A stretch of DNA of 64,000 nt. Origin: Dyella jiangningensis (GTDB lineage Bacteria; Pseudomonadota; Gammaproteobacteria; Xanthomonadales; Rhodanobacteraceae). Within the stretch, counting starts at the first letter, position 1. Each line of letters begins with the position of its first letter. Position numbers and translations under genes: made by a program. The notes beneath the pieces are model-generated. The model was given only the letters and a program-made list of their open reading frames with translations, made no database searches and was not told where the DNA came from. The DNA lies in NCBI GenBank assembly GCA_000632805.1, contig CP007444.1, positions 4,080,772 to 4,144,771 of the forward strand, given 5' to 3'. Positions 55,855 through 64,000 of this stretch are shown piece by piece.

Positions 55855-57396
55855 ATGCGTCGCCTCTTGTCCCTGCTGCTGGCCAGCAGCGTTGCCTTTT
55901 CGCCTTTCACCCCCTCGCTGGCCAAGGACGCGCCAACCGACAAGAAGGAGGCCAGCAAGGACGAGGACGTCAAGGCTCCCACCACCGAAAACGCGGTGCA
56001 CACCAAGCACAGCGTGAGCATCGGCGGCCGTTCGGTGGCCTATACGGCCACCGCGGGCAACCTGATCATCCGCGACGAGAAGGGCGAGCCGCAGGCCAGC
56101 GTGTTCTACGTGGCCTACACCGTGGACACCGGGAAGTCAGAGAAACGCCCCGTCACCTTCCTCTACAACGGCGGCCCGGGTTCGTCCTCGATGTGGCTGC
56201 ACATGGGCTCGTTCGGCCCCGTGCGCATCGAAACCGCCAGCCCCGCGGCCACTGAGCCCGCGCCGTACAAGCTGGTGCCCAACAGCGACAGCCTGCTGGA
56301 CAAGACCGACCTGGTCTTCATCGATGCGGTGGGCGCCGGCTACTCGCGCCCGGTGGGCAAGGCGGAGGGCAAGGATTTCTGGGGCGTGGACCAGGACGTG
56401 TCCGCGTTCAGCCGTGCCATCCAGCGCTACGTGACCATCAATAACCGCTGGAACTCGCCCAAGTTCCTGTACGGCGAGAGCTATGGCACCACGCGCTCGG
56501 GCGCACTGGTGGATGCGCTGCAGGACAAGGGCATGGCCTTCAACGGCGTGATCCTGATGTCCTCGATCCTCAACTACGGCGTGCGCATGCCTGGTTACGA
56601 CGAGATGTACATCGGCTACGTGCCCAGCTACGCGGCCGCCGCGTGGTACCACAACAAGCTCGCCAACAAACCCGCCGACCTCAAGGCCTACCTCGACCAG
56701 GTGCGCGCGTTCGCGCGCGGCCCCTACGCGACGGCGCTGGCCAAGGGCCAGGAAGTGCCGGCCGCCGAAGCCGATGCGGTGGCGCGCCAGCTCGCCGCGT
56801 TCACCGGTCTCTCGCCGCAGTACGTGAAGGAAGCGAACCTGCGCATCGAACCGGCGCGCTTCCGCAAGGAGCTGCTGCGCAATGAGCGCCGCACCATCGG
56901 CCGCTTCGATGCGCGCTTCGAAGGTGTGGACGAGGATGCCGCCGGCGAAGTGCCGGGCTATGACGCGTCCGACACCGGCATCAGCGGCGCCTTCATCACC
57001 GCGTTCCACGACTACATCAGCAGCCAGCTCAACTACCACTCCGATCTCGACTATCGCCCGACCTTCGGCGACATCGGCAAGGATTGGGACTGGAAGCACC
57101 AGGCGGCCGGCATCAAGCGTCCGCTGCAGACGGCCTACGTGGCCGGCGACCTCGCGCATGCGATGCGCACCAATCCGCACCTGCAGGTGCTGTCGGTGAA
57201 TGGCTACTACGACTTCGCCACGCCGTTCTTCATCACCGAGTACGACCTCTCGCACATGAACCTGGAGCCGTCGCTGCGCGGCAACGTGCACTTCCTGTAC
57301 TACCCCTCGGGTCACATGGTCTATCTGAACACCGAGGCGTTGCGGCAGCTCAAGGGCGACCTCGCCCGCTACTACGACGACACCAACCACTCCTGA
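55855..57396 (+). CDS. secreted S10 serine carboxypeptidase-like protein, copy 1
   Basis: A 513-residue periplasmic alpha/beta hydrolase of peptidase family S10. Signal peptide at 1-23, then a Lys/Asp/Glu-rich linker. The oxyanion region is TFLYNGGPGSSSMWLHMGSF; the nucleophile is Ser209 in GESYG; Asp453 lies in NGYYDFATP and His487 in PSGHMVY. It is likely a carboxypeptidase or a related acyl hydrolase. GGGGAG supports the start. The second copy begins 27 bp later, making a tandem duplication in one operon with an acid phosphatase. Confidence 0.92.
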   Translation: MRRLLSLLLASSVAFSPFTPSLAKDAPTDKKEASKDEDVKAPTTENAVHTKHSVSIGGRSVAYTATAGNLIIRDEKGEPQASVFYVAYTVDTGKSEKRPVTFLYNGGPGSSSMWLHMGSFGPVRIETASPAATEPAPYKLVPNSDSLLDKTDLVFIDAVGAGYSRPVGKAEGKDFWGVDQDVSAFSRAIQRYVTINNRWNSPKFLYGESYGTTRSGALVDALQDKGMAFNGVILMSSILNYGVRMPGYDEMYIGYVPSYAAAAWYHNKLANKPADLKAYLDQVRAFARGPYATALAKGQEVPAAEADAVARQLAAFTGLSPQYVKEANLRIEPARFRKELLRNERRTIGRFDARFEGVDEDAAGEVPGYDASDTGISGAFITAFHDYISSQLNYHSDLDYRPTFGDIGKDWDWKHQAAGIKRPLQTAYVAGDLAHAMRTNPHLQVLSVNGYYDFATPFFITEYDLSHMNLEPSLRGNVHFLYYPSGHMVYLNTEALRQLKGDLARYYDDTNHS

Positions 57397-57423
57397 TTCC
57401 ACGCCGTACCGGAGATGCCTTCC

Positions 57424-58995
57424 ATGCGCCACATGCCACTCGCCTCACTCGCCCTCGCCACGCTGCTGGCCCTGGGCAGCCTGCCGCTGCACGCCGCCGA
57501 TGAAACCAAGGACGCGCCCAAGGCGCAGTCGGACAAGGGCGACAAAGACAAGGACAAGAACGAGAAATCCGACGAGCAGCCCACGCCCGCCGATCGCACC
57601 GTGGTGACCAAGCACAGCGTGCGCGTGGGCAACCGCACCATCAGCTACCAGGCCACTGCGGGCCGCATGCTGATCCGCGACGACAAGGGCAAGCCGACGG
57701 TGAGCTTTTTCTATGTCGCGTACACCGCCGATGGCGGCAAGGGTGGCAAGCGTCCGGTGACGTTCTTCTACAACGGCGGCCCGGGCTCCTCGTCGATGTG
57801 GCTGCACATGGGCTCGTATGGCCCGGTGCGCGTGGCGAACGACGGCGACAAGCCGATTCCGCCGGCGCCGTATCGCTTCGTACCCAATGAATACAGCCTG
57901 CTCGACAAGAGCGACCTGGTGTTCATCGATGCGCCGGGCACCGGCTACTCGCAACTCGTGGGCAAGACCGAAGGCAAGGATGTGTGGGGCGTGGACCAGG
58001 ACGCCGATGCGTTCACGCGCTTCATCTCCCGCTGGGTGAGCACCAACAACCGCTGGAACTCGCCCAAGTTCCTGTTCGGCGAAAGCTACGGCACCACGCG
58101 CTCGGCGGTGCTGGTGAAGTCGCTGCAGGAAAAGGGCATGGAGTTCAACGGCGTCGTGCTGATGTCGTCCATCCTCGATTTCACCGTCGCAGCGCCCGGC
58201 ATCGACCACGGCTACATCGTGAACCTGCCCACCGAGGCGGCGATCGCGTGGTACCACAACAAGGTGCCGAACAAGCCGGCCGACATCGGCGCGTTCCTCG
58301 CCGAGGTGCGTCGCTTTGCTTCGGGCGAATACACGCTGGCCTTGTCCAAGGGCGACAACATTGATCCGGCCGAAGCCGATCGCGTCGCCAACCAGATGAG
58401 CCGTTATCTCGGCCTCTCGCCGCAATACATCAAGGAAGCGAACCTGCGCATCGGCCCCAGCCGCTTCCGCAAGGAGCTGCTGCGCGACCAGCGCCTGACG
58501 GTTGGCCGTCTGGACGGCCGCTTCCAGGGTATCGATCCGGATGCGGCCGGTGAAACGCCTGATGGCGACACCGCCAGCGACGCGATCACGGGTGCGTTCG
58601 TGGCGACGTTCAACCAGTACATCGCGACCGAGCTGAAGTTCACCGAAGACCGCCCTTACCTGCCCAACAACTACGCCGCCATCGGCAAGAACTGGGACTG
58701 GAAGCGCAAGAAGAACGGCGGTTGGCTGCAGGCCACCTACGTGGGTGACGACCTGGGCGATGCGATGCGCCGCAACCCGCACCTGAAGGTGTTCTCGGCC
58801 AACGGTTACTACGACCTTGCCACGCCGTTCTACGCCACCGAGTTCGACCTCTCGCACCTGGGCCTCGAGCCGGCCGAGCGCAAGAACATCACCTACGGCT
58901 TCTATCCGTCGGGCCACATGATTTATATCGACCAGCAGTCGCTTCAGCAGAGCAAGGCGGACTTGTCGCGCTTCTACGACGACGCGGCACCGTGA
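57424..58995 (+). CDS. secreted S10 serine carboxypeptidase-like protein, copy 2
   Basis: A 523-residue paralogue of the upstream gene, with signal peptide, a longer charged linker (Asp/Lys-rich, about residues 25-57) and the same catalytic triad: Ser221 in GESYG, Asp464 in NGYYDLATP and His498 in PSGHMIY. YNGGPGSSSMWLHMGSYGPV is conserved. An ATG at 57415 is an alternative start. Its stop overlaps the GTG start of the phosphatase (GTGA). Confidence 0.92.
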   Translation: MRHMPLASLALATLLALGSLPLHAADETKDAPKAQSDKGDKDKDKNEKSDEQPTPADRTVVTKHSVRVGNRTISYQATAGRMLIRDDKGKPTVSFFYVAYTADGGKGGKRPVTFFYNGGPGSSSMWLHMGSYGPVRVANDGDKPIPPAPYRFVPNEYSLLDKSDLVFIDAPGTGYSQLVGKTEGKDVWGVDQDADAFTRFISRWVSTNNRWNSPKFLFGESYGTTRSAVLVKSLQEKGMEFNGVVLMSSILDFTVAAPGIDHGYIVNLPTEAAIAWYHNKVPNKPADIGAFLAEVRRFASGEYTLALSKGDNIDPAEADRVANQMSRYLGLSPQYIKEANLRIGPSRFRKELLRDQRLTVGRLDGRFQGIDPDAAGETPDGDTASDAITGAFVATFNQYIATELKFTEDRPYLPNNYAAIGKNWDWKRKKNGGWLQATYVGDDLGDAMRRNPHLKVFSANGYYDLATPFYATEFDLSHLGLEPAERKNITYGFYPSGHMIYIDQQSLQQSKADLSRFYDDAAP

Positions 58996-60674
58996 GTCAG
59001 CTGCCGCCCTTCGACGACGCGGAAGAACAACCGCAAGACCCGTCGCGACGCCGCCTGCTGGGCGGCCTCGCGGCAGCAGGCGCTGCGCTCGCCGTCGGCG
59101 GTGCGCCGACCATGGCCGGCACTGCAAGCAAAGCGGTCGTTGGCAACACTCCGCTGGACGCCGCGCTGCGCAAGCACATCCAGCGCGTGGTGGTGATCTA
59201 CGCCGAGAACCGCAGCTTCAACAACCTGTTCGCGAATTTCCCCGGCGTCGAGAAGCCGCTGAGCGCGCTCAAGCCGGCCGACTACCAGCAGCGCGATCGC
59301 GACGGTTCGCTGCTGAAGACATTGCCGCCGGTGTGGCACGGCCTCGCGCCACACAAGCAGGTGGTGAACCATCGCAGCTACCAGGTGATGGAAGACGATC
59401 TGAAGGGATTGCCGAACGCACCGTGGGCATTGCGCACGGGCGATGGCGAACCATTGCCGCATGGCGTCGTTACTCGCGACCTGGTGCATCGCTTCTACGA
59501 CAACCAGCTGCAGATCAACGGTGGCCGCAACGACGGGTTTGTCGCCTGGGGCGACACCGGCGCGATGGTCATGGGTTATTACGACGACAGTGCCGCGAAC
59601 CTGCGCCTGTGGCAGCTCGCAAGGCAGTACACGCTCTGCGACAACTTCTTCATGGGCGCCTTCGGAGGCTCTTTCCTCAACCACCAGTACCTGGTGGCTG
59701 CGCAACCGCCGTATTACCCGAATGCGGATCAGAGCCCCGCGCGCTTCAACATCGCCGTGACCGAAAGCGGCGAAGCCACGGACATCCATCTCAAGCTCGC
59801 CGAGGATTCGCCACGCAGCGCAATGGATGGCAAGCCGAAGTTCGCTTCGCGCAGTTCACTCACGCCTGACTTCCATGCGGTGAACACCATGTCGCCGCCG
59901 TACGCGCCCAGCGCGACGCAGTCGGGTCGCGATCCCCTGCTGGCGGACGAGGAAAGCCCGAACACGGTGCCGCCGCAGATGCACAAGACGGTTGGCGATG
60001 TGCTGTCCGCCGCAGGTGTCGAGTGGGCATGGTATGCGGGCGCTTGGCAGCTGGCGCTGGAAGGCAAGGGTGATGGCGATGAAAAGCAATTTCCGCAGCG
60101 GCCGAATTTCCAGTACCACCATCAGCCGCTCAACTACTTCAAGAGTTTCGCGCCGGGCACCGAATCACGCGCAAAGCACCTGCGCGATGCGGGCGTGGGG
60201 GAGACCGCGCAGACCAACCGCTTCCTCGCCGACATCGCCGCCGACAAGCTGCCGGCGGTGAGCTTCTACAAGCCGCAGGGCGATCTCAACATGCACGCGG
60301 GTTACTCCGACGTGGATGCGGGCGACCGGCACATCATGGCTGTCGTCGACGCACTGCAAAAGTCGCCCTCGTGGCAGCACACGCTGGTGATCATCACGGT
60401 CGATGAAAACGGCGGCTGGTGGGATCACGTGGCGCCACCCAAGGGCGATCGCTGGGGGCCGGGCTCGCGCATTCCCGCGATCATCGTGTCGCCGTTTGCG
60501 AAGAAGGGGCACGTGGACCATACGATCTACGACACCGGCTCCATCGCGCGTTTCCTCACGCGGCGCTTCGGGCTGGAAAAGCTGCCGGGCCTCGTGCTGC
60601 GCGAACAGGCGATGGTGGCGGCGGGTGGACCGGCGGCGGGGGATTTGACCAACGCGCTGGTGTTTGATGCCTGA
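58992..60674 (+). CDS. Tat-exported AcpA/phospholipase C-type acid phosphatase
   Basis: A 560-residue phosphoesterase. A Tat signal, SRRRLLGGLAAAGAALAVGG, is at residues 18-37. The domain opens HIQRVVVIYAENRSFNNLFA with the conserved Glu-Asn metal ligands, and continues CDNFFMGAFGGSFLNHQYLV, SFYKPQGDLNMHAGYSDVDA and ITVDENGGWWDHVAPPKGDR, the alkaline phosphatase-superfamily metal site of AcpA/PLC proteins. It hydrolyses phosphate esters or phospholipids in the periplasm. It is translationally coupled to the S10 gene. Confidence 0.92.
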   Translation: MSQLPPFDDAEEQPQDPSRRRLLGGLAAAGAALAVGGAPTMAGTASKAVVGNTPLDAALRKHIQRVVVIYAENRSFNNLFANFPGVEKPLSALKPADYQQRDRDGSLLKTLPPVWHGLAPHKQVVNHRSYQVMEDDLKGLPNAPWALRTGDGEPLPHGVVTRDLVHRFYDNQLQINGGRNDGFVAWGDTGAMVMGYYDDSAANLRLWQLARQYTLCDNFFMGAFGGSFLNHQYLVAAQPPYYPNADQSPARFNIAVTESGEATDIHLKLAEDSPRSAMDGKPKFASRSSLTPDFHAVNTMSPPYAPSATQSGRDPLLADEESPNTVPPQMHKTVGDVLSAAGVEWAWYAGAWQLALEGKGDGDEKQFPQRPNFQYHHQPLNYFKSFAPGTESRAKHLRDAGVGETAQTNRFLADIAADKLPAVSFYKPQGDLNMHAGYSDVDAGDRHIMAVVDALQKSPSWQHTLVIITVDENGGWWDHVAPPKGDRWGPGSRIPAIIVSPFAKKGHVDHTIYDTGSIARFLTRRFGLEKLPGLVLREQAMVAAGGPAAGDLTNALVFDA

Positions 60675-60685
60675 GGCAGGATGAG

Positions 60686-60748
60686 TCGCGCACAGGGTGC
60701 GCTCCCACAAGGTTGTCCAACTGTGGGAGCGCACCCTGTGCGCGACAG
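60686..60748. repeat. head-to-head REP pair
   Basis: TCGCGCACAGGGTGCGCTCC followed 15 bp later by TGTGGGAGCGCACCCTGTGC. The order is inverted relative to the copies at 2500-2822 and 32162, so the two units point toward each other. Confidence 0.8.
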
Positions 60749-60819
60749 CCTCTCCGTTCGAACGAACCGCTCACATCCCCGGTGCCATACTCCGCGCACT
60801 TGTTCAGGGAGAGAAAACC

Positions 60820-61143
60820 ATGCGCCACGTCCGCCCGCTCGTCGCTGTCTGCGCCCTTGCGTTGGCCACCGCAGCCCAGGCCCAGATCGGCGCCGGCTAC
60901 CTGGCCACCCAGATGGATGTTGCCGTCAAGAATTTCGATATCGCCGACAAGAACCATGACGGCGTGCTGACCAAGGAAGAAGCGGCGAAGGGGCCGGTGC
61001 CGTTCATCCGCGCGCATTTCGACGAGATCGACAAGGCCAAGCGCGGCGCGGTCTCCAAGCAGGACGTCTTCGACTACATCCGCTCGATGCAGAACCCCTC
61101 GGCGCAGAAACCGGCACCGGCAGCGGCCAGCTCGAGCCGTTGA
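60820..61143 (+). CDS. small periplasmic EF-hand protein
   Basis: A 107-residue protein with a signal peptide ending AAQAQ. One complete calcium-binding loop is at residues 43-54 (DKNHDGVLTKEE, with Asp, Asn, Asp, the backbone position and Glu in place). A second, DKAKRGAVSKQD, is degenerate and probably binds poorly. Role unknown; perhaps calcium sensing or buffering in the periplasm. Confidence 0.85.
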   Translation: MRHVRPLVAVCALALATAAQAQIGAGYLATQMDVAVKNFDIADKNHDGVLTKEEAAKGPVPFIRAHFDEIDKAKRGAVSKQDVFDYIRSMQNPSAQKPAPAAASSSR

Positions 61144-61286
61144 GGCAGCCCTGGATAACCTCCCCGTCGCCGAACTGAGCGGTGTCGGGCGATAGGCAGC
61201 GCGTCGGCCACGGGGTGACCATCCGCACCCGCGGCCGCCTGCCCGGCGATGGCATACTCCGCGCTCCTGCTGATGGAGCTTTTCCC

Positions 61287-63146
61287 ATGCGTCCTCTCCA
61301 CGCCCTCGCCGTCGGCGCCCTGGTGCTGCCGCTCAGCGCCTTCGCGGCCGACCCCCATTCCTATGCCCAGCCCGATCAGGTGCGCGTCACCCACCTGGAC
61401 CTCGACCTGAAGATCGACTTCCCCCACAAGCAGCTCGATGGCACCGCCACGCTGAAGCTGGACTGGAAGGACCCGAAGGCGCAGTCGCTGGTGCTGGATA
61501 CACGCGACCTGAAGATCGCCAGCGTGGAAGGCGTCGATGCCGCCGGCAAGGCGAGCGCGCTGAAGTACGCACTGGCGCCACGCGACAAGGAGCTGGGCAG
61601 CAAGCTCACCATCACCACGCCGCAGCATCCGGCGCAGGTGCGCATCGTCTACTCCACCGTGCCCACCGCTTCGGGCCTGCAATGGCTGACGCCGGAACAG
61701 ACGGCCGACAAGAAACTGCCCTTCATGTTCTCGCAGTCCGAATCCATCCATGCGCGCTCGTGGGTGCCGCTGCAGGATTCGCCGGCGATCCGCTTCACCT
61801 ACAACGCCCACGTCACCGCACCGAAGGACGTGCGCGTAGTGATGAGCGCACTGAACGATGCGAAGCATCCGCTCAACGGCGACTACTCGTTCGAGCAGCC
61901 GCATCCGATCCCGTCGTACCTGCTCGCCATCGGCGCAGGCGACATCGCGGCCAAGGAAACCGGTCCGCGTTCGGCCGTCTATGCGGAACCGAGCGTGGCG
62001 GGCAAGGCCGCGAAGGAATTCGAGGACACCGAGAAGTTGATCGCGGCGACCGAGAAGCTCTATGGCCCGTACGCCTGGGGGCGCTACGACTTGCTGGTGC
62101 TGCCGCCATCGTTCCCGTTCGGCGGCATGGAAAACCCGAACATGACCTTCGCCACGCCGACGCTGCTGGTGGGCGACAAGAGCCTGGTGTCGGTGATTTC
62201 GCATGAGCTGGCGCACTCGTGGTCGGGCAACCTGGTGACCAGCGCCGCATGGCGCGACATCTGGCTCAACGAGGGCTTCACCACCTACGTGCAGGGCCGC
62301 ATCACCGAAGCGGTGTATGGCAAGGCGCTGGCCGACGAGGAAGCGTTGATCTCGGCACGTTCGCTGCAGAAGCACATCAACGAGATGCCGGCCAACTCGC
62401 AGAAACTCGCACCGGAGCCGCGCGGCACCGGCGCCGATGATGCGCTGTCCGACGTGGCGTACGACAAGGGCTCCTGGTTCCTTCGCACGCTGGAGCAGCG
62501 CTTCGGCCGCGAAACCTTCGACGCCTATCTCAAGGGCTACTTCGCGCACTTCGCGTTCCAGAGCATCGACACCGAGCAGATGCTGGACTACCTGAAGGCG
62601 AATCTCTTCGACAAGAACCCGGGCAAGATGAGCTGGGATGAAGTGAAGCAGTGGGTGTACCAGCCGGGCATCCCGAAGGATGCGCCGCTGCCGGATTCGC
62701 CGCGCTTCAACGCGATCGACAAGGAGCGCGCCTCGTTCCTCGCCGGTTCGCTCTCTGCAGACAAGCTCGACGCCAAGGGCTGGAACACGCAGGAGTGGAT
62801 GTACTTCCTCGACGGCCTGCCGGACGTGACGCCGCTCGACAAGATCAAGCAGATCGACACCGCGTGGCACCTCACCGGCACGCCCAATGCCGAGATCGGC
62901 ATGCGCTGGTACAGCCACGCCATCGCTGCCGGCGACAAGGACGTGTGGAACGCCGCCGCCGAGCACATGACGCGCATTGGCCGCCTGTACCTCACCATGC
63001 CGCTGTACAAGGCCTTCGCGAAGACGTCGGACGGCCTCACTTATGCCGAGCAGGTGTATGCCAAGGCCAAGAGCGGCTATCACCCGATGACGCAGCAGGC
63101 GGTGGAGTCGGTGTTCGCCAAGGCGAAGAAGAACGCCGGCAAGTAA
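61287..63146 (+). CDS. periplasmic M1-family zinc aminopeptidase (leukotriene A4 hydrolase-like)
   Basis: A 619-residue metalloenzyme with signal peptide ending SAFAA. The substrate-binding GGMEN motif, the zinc site HELAHSW (residues 306-312) and Glu329 in LNEGFTTY (18 residues later) are complete. The N-terminal beta domain and a C-terminal HEAT-like helical part fit the leukotriene A4 hydrolase/aminopeptidase group. It removes N-terminal residues from peptides, alongside the S10 enzymes encoded nearby. A 13-bp hairpin follows. Confidence 0.95.
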   Translation: MRPLHALAVGALVLPLSAFAADPHSYAQPDQVRVTHLDLDLKIDFPHKQLDGTATLKLDWKDPKAQSLVLDTRDLKIASVEGVDAAGKASALKYALAPRDKELGSKLTITTPQHPAQVRIVYSTVPTASGLQWLTPEQTADKKLPFMFSQSESIHARSWVPLQDSPAIRFTYNAHVTAPKDVRVVMSALNDAKHPLNGDYSFEQPHPIPSYLLAIGAGDIAAKETGPRSAVYAEPSVAGKAAKEFEDTEKLIAATEKLYGPYAWGRYDLLVLPPSFPFGGMENPNMTFATPTLLVGDKSLVSVISHELAHSWSGNLVTSAAWRDIWLNEGFTTYVQGRITEAVYGKALADEEALISARSLQKHINEMPANSQKLAPEPRGTGADDALSDVAYDKGSWFLRTLEQRFGRETFDAYLKGYFAHFAFQSIDTEQMLDYLKANLFDKNPGKMSWDEVKQWVYQPGIPKDAPLPDSPRFNAIDKERASFLAGSLSADKLDAKGWNTQEWMYFLDGLPDVTPLDKIKQIDTAWHLTGTPNAEIGMRWYSHAIAAGDKDVWNAAAEHMTRIGRLYLTMPLYKAFAKTSDGLTYAEQVYAKAKSGYHPMTQQAVESVFAKAKKNAGK

Positions 63147-63152
63147 GCGCCA

Positions 63153-63182
63153 CGCGCGCCTCCTTGCAAAAGGAGGCGCGCG
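63153..63182 (+). terminator. 13-bp hairpin after the M1 peptidase gene
   Basis: A perfect 13-bp stem (63153-63165 with 63170-63182) and a GCAA tetraloop, starting six bases after the stop. There is no T-run, so it is more likely a 3'-end stabiliser or a weak terminator. Confidence 0.5.
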
Positions 63183-63221
63183 CCGCCATCGACGGTTGCG
63201 ACCTTTACACACGAGCTCTCC

Positions 63222-64000
63222 ATGAAGCCGACTTCCTCCCCGTCCAAGACCGCCGCCGCACGACCGCTTTGGCAACGGCTGCTGATCCGCCGACTCAAGT
63301 TCCTCGCCTACGTCGCGCTGGTGCTGGTGGTGGGGCTGGGCGGTTCCTATCTGTTCGCGCCGCAGTGGCTGATGAGCGCCGACATCAAGCGCCAGATGAT
63401 GGCCGCGCACGTCGAGAAGCATTCGGTGCAGGTCGGCGACACTAAGTGGGTGTACTTCGAAGGCGGCCAGGGCCCCACGCTCGTCCTGCTGCATGGCTTT
63501 GCCGCCAGCAAGGAAGTGTGGCTCAAGCAGATGGAACTGCTCACGCCGCATTTCCACGTGATCGCGCCTGACCTTCCGGGCTGGGGTGAGTCGACCCGCG
63601 TCGACGGCGCCAGCTACAACATCGATGCGCAGGTGGCGAGGCTGCAGGGCTTTGTCGACACGCTGGGCATGCAGAAGGTGGTGTTGATCGGCCACTCGAT
63701 GGGCGGTGCGATTGCGGGCGTCTATGCGGCCGAACACCCTGATCATGTGGCCGAACTTGCCCTACTCGATTCGTTCGGCCTCAAAGCCAACGAAAATGAC
63801 TTCGCACGTCTCGCTCTCGCTGGCAAGAATCCGTTCGTGTTCGACAACCGCGAAGAATTCGCCAAGGCGACCGCATGGGCCTTCGCCAAGCCGCTTAACA
63901 TCCCCGGCCGCTTCGAGGACGTGCTGATCAAGCGCAATCAGGCCAGCCGCGCGTTCATCGACCGTACCTTCAACGAGCTGCGCGAACCGTCGCAGTACCT
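63222..64000 (+). CDS. alpha/beta hydrolase, membrane-anchored, 3' end outside window
   Basis: The first 259 residues of an alpha/beta hydrolase. One membrane helix lies near residues 27-47. The fold is clear from TLVLLHGFAASKEVWLKQME, PDLPGWGESTRVDGASYNID and the nucleophile elbow IGHSMGGAIAG. Such anchored hydrolases act at the periplasmic face of the inner membrane. The remaining part with the catalytic His lies beyond base 64000. Confidence 0.88.
   Translation, partial: MKPTSSPSKTAAARPLWQRLLIRRLKFLAYVALVLVVGLGGSYLFAPQWLMSADIKRQMMAAHVEKHSVQVGDTKWVYFEGGQGPTLVLLHGFAASKEVWLKQMELLTPHFHVIAPDLPGWGESTRVDGASYNIDAQVARLQGFVDTLGMQKVVLIGHSMGGAIAGVYAAEHPDHVAELALLDSFGLKANENDFARLALAGKNPFVFDNREEFAKATAWAFAKPLNIPGRFEDVLIKRNQASRAFIDRTFNELREPSQY

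Noticed and set aside
57445..59127. A 560-codon minus-strand frame over the second S10 gene.
   Set aside because: The forward protein has a full catalytic triad, signal peptide and paralogue; the reverse product has no motif.
61074..63746. An 890-codon minus-strand open frame across the M1 peptidase and the last hydrolase gene.
   Set aside because: It spans two real genes and their spacer and has shadow-type composition (Arg, His, Val-rich). The forward genes carry intact catalytic motifs.

Overview
The window is dense, high-G+C bacterial chromosome with 58 protein-coding genes supported, two of them cut by the window edges. The gene set (TonB-dependent receptor, Tat-exported dehydrogenase with a triheme cytochrome c, NodT-type tripartite efflux, an 880-residue PlsB, UbiE, SecB, periplasmic S10 and M1 peptidases) points to a Gram-negative gammaproteobacterium. 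The dispersed GGAGCGCACCC-type REP repeats, the gene order and the protein style suggest Xanthomonadales/Rhodanobacteraceae (Dyella, Luteibacter or Rhodanobacter-like). The taxonomic placement is inference; no rRNA or tRNA gene was seen.

Layout. 1-7833: end of a TonB-dependent receptor, a lysophospholipase-like hydrolase, three tandem REP-pair repeats, a CDF metal transporter, and a three-gene membrane dehydrogenase (small Tat subunit, GMC flavoprotein, triheme cytochrome c) of the gluconate 2-dehydrogenase type. 7841-14243: a minus-strand HxlR regulator/EmrA/EmrB/NodT efflux operon and a TetR/SDR divergent pair. 14403-17107: glucokinase, a small secreted protein, a HAD phosphatase and a small repeat lipoprotein. 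17108-18142: a 1-kb gene-free stretch of repeats. 18143-23565: SNF2 helicase, gpsA-secB, rpmB-rpmG. 23697-27063: DUF4166-like, DCC-family and saccharopine-dehydrogenase-like genes meeting tail to tail, then a fatty-acid desaturase.

27242-33096: an ABC-2 transporter with a GldG-like auxiliary protein and a DUF4340-like lipid-anchored or membrane protein, then gnd and mutM. 33271-38338: a minus-strand run of six genes, four of them tandem paralogues of a secreted Sel1/TPR-like protein, followed by tdk and an unknown cytosolic protein. 38479-46618: rep helicase, an AI-2E permease, a P4-type acid phosphatase, a candidate small RNA or attenuator, an unknown membrane-anchored protein and plsB. 46701-53215: secreted amidohydrolase, ubiE, TMEM175-like channel, Pr6Pr-like membrane protein, GST, cupin, and an EamA exporter divergent from an Lrp regulator. 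53486-64000: a MASE1 sensor with a degenerate kinase region, a small exported protein, a secreted-enzyme operon (two S10 carboxypeptidase-like proteins and an AcpA-type phosphatase), an EF-hand protein, an M1 aminopeptidase and a truncated alpha/beta hydrolase.

Most genes are ordinary housekeeping or envelope genes. The parts that look least described are the Sel1-like paralogue array (34754-38338), the structured RNA candidate at 42618-42755, the degenerate MASE1 kinase, and the repeat families in the intergenic gaps. No phage, insertion sequence, CRISPR array or secretion-system cluster was found.
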